Assembly: GCF_028583425.1 (NCBI RefSeq)
Contig: NC_072793.1
Location: 61,385,028 to 61,449,027 of the forward strand
Origin: Eublepharis macularius
Taxonomy: Eukaryota > Chordata > Lepidosauria > Squamata > Eublepharidae
Reading direction: 5' to 3'
DNA: 64,000 bases
Shown here: positions 56,271 to 64,000 of the stretch, piece by piece
How the letters are laid out: the number at the start of each line of letters is the position of its first letter
Position numbering within the stretch: position 1 is the first letter of the stretch
Notes under the pieces: generated by a model
The model's input: only the letters and a program-made list of their open reading frames with translations
Told to the model about the DNA's origin: nothing
Databases searched by the model: none
Made by a program: the position numbers and the translations under genes

Positions 56271-59200
56271 TTTATTGAAGAAACTAGTTCTAGACCAGAG
56301 GAACAGAAAGAATGCTCAGTTAAGTTTTGACAGAACAGAACCAAACTGACAGTTCTGAAAAAAGGAATCAACATGAGACGTCCACCCCAAAGTAATGCAA
56401 AGTGATAGTAGCAGAATGGAGGTAATAATCAACACCCGGGGGGGGGGGCACTACTTATTAAACTGCCATGCTGGGGCAGCTCAGCAAACATGTAAATCTG
56501 TTCACTTCTTTCTGTCAAGCTTCTCTATGACCTTTACTGAGACCAGCCCGTATCAGCTGTTGCAGAGATTCAAATTCACTATGATTTATAGCCATCTTGT
56601 GGCCTACTAGCATGCTAGGCATGCAGGCTGAAACTGAGATATTAGGGAAATACTCTTGTCAAGTTCTGTGGCACCAGGTGCTCTGATCATACTATGAGAA
56701 ACCACCCGAGACATACTGAGCAAAGGAGCCTCCGACTGCACTATGCAACACAAATCTGAGGGCAACTGTTTCCATGGCTGATAGCACATGGTCAATGGAT
56801 TCTATGTAGCCGGTTTGACCTAGAAAGTTTCATGACTGGGTAAAAATCTTTGGTTCGTACAATCAGGGTTATAAAGTGCCAGCTACCGCTATCGTGATAG
56901 CATGGTGTCATGAAATCCTATCTCAGGTTAGCTTTCGTGCAACAATCCTCTTTCTCTGTGACGTTCTCTCTGGCTTTTTAACAGAGATTATGCAATGGAC
57001 TGACCAAGAAGGGCACACAGCAGTTGCATCCATCACCTTAGCTTGCATACATATTAGCAGGCACATGGTCCATGCCCACCAGAAGCAGGCAGCAAAAGCT
57101 TATTGTAGTGCTGAAGGAAGATAAAGTGTGTGTGTGTGTGTGTGTGTGAAGGTGGGGTAGGGCAGAGGATTCCACAGTCAACTTGCTGCAAACAGCCAGA
57201 AGCTTTGAAGATGCGTTTCTTCACAATCACTCCTCAAAAAGTAATCACGACGAGAGGGTCCTGATGCCAGTTTTGCATTGAAATTACAATTGAAGCGGAA
57301 ACTGACACTTTCCTGGATTTGGGGGGATATTTTAGCTGTCTGCTGCAGCCACCAGCATTCATCTGCCTACAAGGCACCTGCATCCGATGTGGCCAGACAG
57401 TCGCCCATGTTGACTAACTTTGCTGTGGTGCTAGCGTCACTGTCCTCTACTCTTCCGTAGTGGAACGAGGGTATTTGGAAGTATTGCGAAATTACAGGTG
57501 TATATCATGCAGTAATGCTTTACCTGATACCACCCGGGAGCTGAAAAGTAAAAAGCGTTTCCTCTTGCCCCAGGATATTCACTACATTGCAAATAAACTT
57601 GGAAGGAGAAGCATTTTTTGTCTTTATTAATGCCACTGGATTATCTTTCCTTACAGAATGCGTGACTGTAACCAAATACAGTTTTAGGCCACAGGAACGG
57701 CACTCCCGGCATCTGACCGCTTCCAGTGCAGCCCGTGAGCAAGACAAGTATTCTGGCAAAGCCATTTTGTCAGAAACTTAAGTTTTGTTTTTAAAATCAA
57801 AGCCTGCACTGTGAGCAAGAATGATGTCTATTAGGCATAAATGTCTATTAGGCATGATTTCTCCAGCTTTGTTAGGCAAATGCCCATGGGAAATCGAAAA
57901 TACACTTTGGTAAGTATGGTATTTTTAGGGACAAACTGATTTAGTTCCCTTGATGCCATGCAGAGCAAAATAAACATCCTTGGCTACCTAAAGATTCCCA
58001 TGTCAGGTCCTTGATGGACAAAGTTCGCACTGATTTTCATCTTCTTTATGAACTATAAATCCCTGCAGGATGTCACTACAAGAGGAAAGAAGGGACCCCC
58101 CCTGCCACCTCGCTGACAGAGGAAGCACAACGGCTCAAACTATATGCGCTATGCTAAAACTGTGAGAAAAGCCCAAGCAGCCGGGTGTTGAGCTCAGGTG
58201 AAGCCCCAGTACTGCCGTGAAGGGGAAACCAGGATCTTTCCCCTTGTGCCGTATGGAAAAAGTTATGGTGGAATGCTGAGCTGCTGCTTCAGTACCGCAG
58301 GTCACAGGATGAGACCATAAATCAGCTTACATCAAAGATTTCAGCTTTAGACTGCATCTGTTTTACAGTGGAATGCAACACTGCTATCAAGGTAGGAACA
58401 GCTGGCATATTTTAGTCTAAGTCATTAGCATTTCTTCTTGGTAGCTTGTTGCTGCGTAGAAAAAGACAGGTTGTCCAACAGTAGGGATTAGTGAAGGAAT
58501 GGTCACAGTCCTGTGCACTGCCAAATGATTCTAAAACAACATGCCTGAGTAAGAAAAGACATTCTGTGACTGGGGAAAAGCATTTTTGTTGTTGTTGTCC
58601 CTAAGCTGCAATGCATATTTCACATTCAACTGGGGCTGCAGCAGTTCAGAGCTGGCTACCATCACAACCAAAATTCATTTACCTTTCAAGCCCAGCATCT
58701 AATAATAGCTCGCAAATTCTTCTTAAGCAAACAATGCCTTTTCATTTCAACAAGATGCCTCTATTGTGGAATAAAAGACAACTTCCTGGAGAGGAAGAAA
58801 TGAGAGATCCCACATTGCTGCATACTTTGCTGACAAAACCTCTGGGAAGGAATGGAGGAAAACATCAATCACCTGTTGTTGACAAAGCACAAATAAGGAG
58901 ATTCTGGAAGACTGAAATGCTGAATTCTTAATCACCCTCCCTCATAGCAGTCTTGTCAACCTCCAGATGCTTAGGTATGACTAGTCCTGGTATACTCAGA
59001 TGTTAGAGTCAGAGTTCCTCCTGTGCACGTGGAAGCTGACAACTTCCCATAAATCACTCTCTCCATCAAGATGTGCCTAGCAGCTGTGAATCACAACAGC
59101 TAGAAGTTTTAACTTGTGCCCTCCAGAAGAGGAAAAAGCAGGGGGGTGGGGGTTGTACTCATAACGTTCTGCCTTTCTCTTACACAAGACAAGACTGATT

Positions 59201-60105
59201 ACGCAGTCTGTGTATATCTCTTCTAGCCTCCATTTTACTACCATCACTGGCCGTGCAAGTGTTTTGCTCTTGGCTTTGCAAAAACCTCTAAAAGACACGG
59301 GCACTAATGGTAAATGAGTGGACCACATCAGACAATGAGACTCAATGCAACAACATTTATTAACTTCGTCTCTTTCTTAATTGGCTTCAAAGTGCAGTTT
59401 CTCTTAACTGTCTGGGGGCAGGTTAGCAAAGTAGACCCTAACCTACTTATTCCTCCTACTCCCACTGGTGATCCAGGAATGGAAAACAATGCCTTGAAAT
59501 GAGCAAGCTCCATCCAATGTTCCCTAATTCCTCCCTACTCTGTTGGGACAGAAGACCTATTCCTCCTTGACCTTTGCAGAGAACGTTTGGTGAATACAAT
59601 CTCAGCCCCCACAAACACATACTTGAAAGTGCCTAGGGTGCTACCTAATTTCCTTACAGGCTTCTTGATTATGGTGGGGAAAGGGCACCCAGAATTTGAA
59701 ACTCAATCAAAGAACTGATTTCTTCAATACCTTTCATGAAATGGATAGCCAGGTATTTTAATAAGAACCTTTGCCCAAGACAACCTTCCTTTCCTGTTGG
59801 AATCGACACAGCACAGGTATTTACATCTTGCTGTTTCGATCCACTAGAGCAGCATCTTTATAAACCTCTTCCCACCCTGCAGCTGTCCCTTCAGTCTCAA
59901 CAAGGACCAGAGTGTTTCCCATTTCACATAATTATCCCTGATTTGTTTCTCAATGGTCAAAACATGGAAATACAGACAAAAGAGCCACTCAGTAACCACT
60001 GACCAGCACAATAACCCATAAGCAGGGACACTAAGGTGTGGCGATTGCTAACAATATTCTTTCTCCTGCCCCTCACCGTTCACATCCCTAAGGGGTGGGG
60101 TGAGG
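56271..60105 (-). other. Probable NEURL1B 3'UTR
   Basis: Downstream of the NEURL1B stop (60108-60106) about 4-5 kb is almost free of mobile elements, unlike the rest of the window, which suggests a long transcribed 3'UTR. A candidate poly(A) signal is AATAAA at 56276-56271 (CTTCAATAAACTCAG on the minus strand) with U/G-rich text after it. The UTR may run further, to about 55400. A GT microsatellite lies at 57126-57148. Confidence 0.4.
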
Positions 60106-60350
60106 TTAAGGGCGGTAGATTTTAATGATGTCTTTGATGACCCGTCGGCAGATTGGGCAACAAGCATTGAGCTGCTTCTTCAGCTTAAGACCACAGGTGT
60201 TGCAGAGGCACATGTGTCCGCACGTGTAGATCACCACATCCACCTCGTTGTCAAAGCAAACGGTGCACTCCCCATTCTTACTGCTTGAGGGCTCTGGCGG
60301 TGGGAACACAGGAGAGACTGGAGGGCTCAGAGGAGAACTTGGAGCAGTCA
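60106..60350 (-). CDS. NEURL1B: NEURL1B last exon: C-terminal RING domain
   Basis: Neuralized-family E3 ligases ubiquitinate Notch ligands such as Delta-like proteins and promote their endocytosis. This exon (acceptor TACTTGTAG|TG, stop TAA 60108-60106) encodes a Ser/Pro linker ([19 protein letters not shown]) and a C3HC4 RING: CTVC, then [10 protein letters not shown] and CPIC, ending [12 protein letters not shown]. The start [11 protein letters not shown] and the end IYRP fit NEURL1B better than its paralogue NEURL1, as I know them. The first two bases complete a valine codon begun by the exon at 62749. The frame is intact. The NHR domains would be further upstream, right of this window. 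Confidence 0.95.
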
Positions 60351-62748
60351 CTACAAGTAACAGAGAAGATAAAAGCCTTGATCAGAACGGCTCTCTCTTC
60401 ATTTCGGGCTTGAAAAAGACAAATAGTTTCTTCCAGAGAGCTAAAGCGACCTAGACGCAGGGATTGCTGCGCACAGTGTGCAAACGCACCCCATGCTTGC
60501 TTCCAGCAAACAACTTTTTGTAATGTGACAAAACCCTGTTTGACTAGAAATGACTGCAGGACAAAAGCAATTAGGGCTGCAGGGATTTAGTTGATTAACT
60601 GTTTAAGAACATTTTGATTGACTAAAAAGTGTCCTCGATTCTATCAGGCAATAGATTTTGAAACACTTCTCTTTATTTTTAATACAAATAATTATTTCTA
60701 GTAATAGTAATAGTAATAATAATAGTAATAACAACTGTGCTTATATATTACTCTTCTAGACAGATTAGTGCCTAACCCAGAATGGTAAACAAGTTAGTGT
60801 TATTATTATCCCCACAATACAGCTGGGGAGCTGGGGCTGAGAGGAGTGGCTTACCCAAAGCCACCTACTGAGCTCATGGCAGTAGTGGGATCCGAACCAG
60901 TAGAGTTCGGATCCCACAGTAGAGTGCTGATTTGCAGCCGAACCACTTAACCACTGTGCTACAGCAGCTCATGAGTATGATCACTTATTTTGGCAGTAGC
61001 GGGATTTGAACCAGTGGAGTGCTAATTTGCAGCCGAACCATTTAACCAGTGTGCTACTGCAGCCCTTCTCTTATGTAGAAGATTGATATGCCACCTCTCC
61101 AGGAAAACTGTCCAAGGCATCTCACAACACAAAACAAGTAAAAACAGTTCAAAAGTAAAACAATACACCTACTTACAAAAACCTACAGATGGTAAGTGCC
61201 ACCTCAGAACAGGCATTCATTGAGAGAGAAGGGAGCATTGCCTTTTGCTAGAAGTGTGCCTATTGATAATAACGGACATCTTCTAAAAGTGAAGAAGTAT
61301 GCATTCCCTTCAGATCTACTTTCCCCCTCTGATTAATTTATGTAGATATAAATGACTAAAATTCATATGATTACTCAAATTTCTTTAATCAGGTGACAGG
61401 CATAAAAGCAATGGGTCAGAACAGACTAGGATTTTTGCTGGTGGAAAAGAAGGGAGGGGATTAGGGACCAATATGAATAAAAGCCATGTAGAAAGGCTGT
61501 TGTAGTAAGAAAGGGCATTAGATGAGACGGTGTGAAAAAGCTGACTGGATCCAACCCAATATATATGTATAACATGAGTAGGAATACTCGTTCTATGCTT
61601 TTAAAAAGGATTGTGCCTAATGCATTTCATATTTTAACTACACCAGTTGACATACAGTAGATTTTTACAAGCCAGACTGTGCTCAATGATGATCATATTG
61701 TGACCAATGGAAATGGACCCTGTGTGATTATTTACCCTAACAACAGCTATAACATGAACCAATGCCCCCCCCCCCCCCGCATTATTCTGCCACCATCAAG
61801 AGCAGTCATGCCAAATTCAACCACCTCAGGTATAGGAAACCAAATGCAGGTGTGGAACTGTCCCCTGCCAAGTGTCAGAATGTCATGATATCCAAAACTA
61901 CATGTTATGGCCATACATACAAAATGGGTACACGTATTCTATCTCCCTATCTCCTTCCAAATCTTTTATATTGATCTTTGATGAAAAATGGATGAAGCAG
62001 CTGCCGGGATGCTTTAACGCCTTAATTCTACCTCCTGAGACCAAAGCACCAGCATATGCATTTTTATGCAATATGAGAGGAGGCAACTGGACTGCATGAG
62101 CACTGTCTGGGAACACCTTTGCCTGCTGGAGGATCTGGACCTTCACTAGTTTATCTGTCCCATTTCTATCCCCACTCCTACCCATTCACGCCCCCCTCCC
62201 TTTTTAAGGACCAGAATCTGTTCATGAAATCACTGCTCTCTCACAGTCTGGGAAGTTATAAATAATATGGTTTATAAAAGGGATAGCTGTATGTAAAGTG
62301 GCCCTTGGAAGTTCCGGTGCAACCCCCCCACCCCTACACCTCCTTCCTCACCCAGAATACATTAGCAGGCAATTTCAATGGACCAAGATAGGGTGAGGTG
62401 TAGCAAACTGGAGTTTCTACCCTCACCTATATATATTGTTAAGCCCTTTTTACTGCTCCAGGCTTCAGTTTCCTCTTCTGGCCATGAAAAAGCTCTTCTC
62501 CTTTATGACCCTCTTTATGACCTTATCACCTATTTGCATTACAGGCAGCATTGTATTTAACAGTAGCCTTAGGAAATCTAGGCACTCCTCTCACCATAGA
62601 AGAGTCCGTTGAGGCTTTGCACAGACTGTGCAAATAGCAACAACTCTACTTTTAGATCAGACAAGCCTCAACCTGTAAGATTTGGTTTACATATAAGCCG
62701 AGTTACCATATATATCTCAGTGGCAAGAGATCACACAGGGTACCTTAC
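60351..62748 (-). other. NEURL1B last intron
   Basis: About 2.4 kb between the two visible exons. It holds two tRNA-SINE-like copies (60840-61075), old L2/MIR-like text near 60740-60860, and a poly-C run near 61767. No exon was seen. Confidence 0.75.
60840..61075 (-). mobile_element. Two tandem tRNA-derived SINE pieces
   Basis: On the minus strand the motif GTAGCACA(G/C)TGGTTAA(G/A)TGGTTCGGCTGCAAAT, here paraphrased, occurs twice (near 60970 and 61070), each followed by a B-box-like GGTTC(A/G)(A/G)ATCCC. The A-box-like TAGCACAGTGG and the B box indicate a tRNA-derived head. The two copies are side by side and diverged from each other. Confidence 0.65.
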
Positions 62749-62874
62749 CTAGGGACGACTCAGAAGCGGAGGAGGATCTGTTCACGCTGAAAGCCATGTC
62801 TGAATCGCTGTCATACTGGGAGCCTCCAGGGGATCCTGAGGGGGAGACAGTCACAGGGCTGGACAGCACAGTGC
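62749..62874 (-). CDS. NEURL1B: NEURL1B penultimate exon: Ser-rich linker
   Basis: Acceptor CATTCTCAG|GC, donor CCCTAG|GTAAGG. The 126-bp exon encodes TVLSSPVTVSPSGSPGGSQY and DSDSDMAFSVNRSSSASESS, then L, a Ser-rich linker between the second NHR domain and the RING that matches NEURL1B as I know it. It starts in phase 2 and ends with one base of the valine codon completed at 60350. Too short and proline/serine-rich to be found by ORF length; found by splice sites and family knowledge. Confidence 0.93.
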
Positions 62875-64000
62875 CTGAGAATGCAACATACAGATTCAGT
62901 CAGCATTAGGGGGGGGGGCAGGCATCTCACTGAATTTTAAGTTACTCTAGAACAACAGAATTCATTTAATCTCTTCTTTACCAGAAGATTTTGAGTTCCC
63001 ATGTCCATACTGCTATACTAGCATATGGGTTTATTTAAAGACAACAAGATTGTTTTCAGTCTAATTAAATGTGAGTATGCCCTGTTGTTGTGGCCACGCA
63101 CACTCCATTCCTACCTCATCAGGATTGAGGCCCTCCCTTTGTTAAGTCAGGTTTTGTATTTAGTCAATATTACTGTACAGGGAGGGGCACGTTGCCTGAC
63201 TCTTCTGAAGGGGCGCTCACCCCTGTTCTATGAAGCTAAAGAGTCTTATGAAGGGCTGCAACAACAGACTTCACTTTAGTCCCCAAGACAGATGGTACCA
63301 AATTGTAACACAGCCTACTTCCTAGTACCCACAAGGGTGTGGCTTTCCTTTTCAAATCAGGACAGCTGGGAAACAGCTACAAACATCTAATAACCGGGGC
63401 AGCAAAAGGGTCACTCTGTTCAGAGAATGTGTATCTCTAAACACAAATGCTAGGAGGGAATAAGGGGCAGGAGTATCTTATCGCTAGCTCTTGGAAACAG
63501 ATTACTGGTTAGGAAGATTGCAGACTAATCTTACAAAACAATTCTTTGCAGGATACAATCCTGTCCCCAAAATAGTGCCCATTGACCAGGCACATGAAAA
63601 CCCTAGTGTTCTGATACATACACTTATGCTACATAAGCATCAAGAGACTAGATGCTGCTGATAGAAGACCAATTGGGCCTTTGTAACAGTGCTAGGAGCT
63701 TAGCAGGGGTTTTCAGCATTCCTTCACATCCTAGCCCCTACATGCTGGGTTGTGGGCCCTTGCCAGATGTGGGCAGGTTCCCTTTCTGTCCTGCCACACA
63801 GCACGCTGTACATCTTTTTGGCCTACATAAGCAGTGTGGGACTAGAACAAAGCTTCACCCAGCCTCAGCTGAGTACGGAGATTGCTTGAGAAACAAGGCA
63901 GAGGCAGTTGGCTCTGCCAGCTAACAAAGGAGAAACTGTCTGTGATTCAACAGTGTCACTGTGAGCCACCGCCTATGCCCATGTGGCTTTAGTGGGCTCA
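62875..64000 (-). other. NEURL1B intron, upstream part
   Basis: No further exon was seen to the right edge. The NHR-domain exons should lie beyond the window. Confidence 0.6.

Noticed and set aside
58747..58935. Short frames in the interval downstream of NEURL1B
   Set aside because: None carries a recognisable domain or splice signals; the region is better explained as 3'UTR.

Overview
The window looks like squamate-reptile (lizard or snake) nuclear DNA. Coding exons are short, have GT/AG splice sites and lie in long AT-rich introns. The repeats are typical of squamates: a tRNA-headed Sauria-type SINE ending in ACCTTTACCTA-like sequence, L1, L2-clade and CR1-like LINEs, Penelope-like pieces, hAT MITEs and a chromovirus-type Ty3/gypsy element. 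No bacterial-style operon, CRISPR array or rRNA gene was seen.

Two host genes are supported. SH3PXD2B (TKS4, an invadopodium/podosome scaffold) runs on the + strand. Seven coding exons between 14472 and 38202 encode its four SH3 domains and C-terminus, about 767 residues. The PX-domain exons are not visible and probably lie left of the window. NEURL1B (a Neuralized-family RING E3 ligase) runs on the - strand; its last two coding exons are at 62874-62749 and 60350-60106. The two genes face each other tail to tail across about 22 kb of 3'UTR and repeats.

Layout: 1-4488 is intron with old repeats. 4489-11473 is a complete Tf1/sushi-type LTR retrotransposon on the - strand, with open gag and pol frames, LTRs differing at one position over the compared 409 bp, and an 11-nt self-priming primer-binding match. 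11743-14471 holds a hAT MITE and an L2-clade fragment. 14472-38202 holds the SH3PXD2B exons; its introns contain an L2-clade LINE with a CR1 piece, a decayed L1, a GC-rich hAT MITE with a perfect 8-bp duplication, a Sauria SINE, an ORF1-only L1 with a perfect 18-bp duplication, several hairpin retroposons with hammerhead-ribozyme-like cores, and a 5'-truncated L1 nested in one of these. 38203-54500 is probable 3'UTR followed by repeats, including a decayed L1 with a 946-bp insertion, an L2 3' end, an LTR-like GC-rich block and a fold-back MITE. About 55000-60105 is nearly repeat-free and probably includes the long NEURL1B 3'UTR.

The strongest unusual signals are the young self-priming chromovirus with its long proline-rich Gag, the ORF1-only L1, the family of hammerhead-like hairpins, and the convergent SH3PXD2B-NEURL1B arrangement. 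All calls come from reading the sequence; no database search or folding was run.
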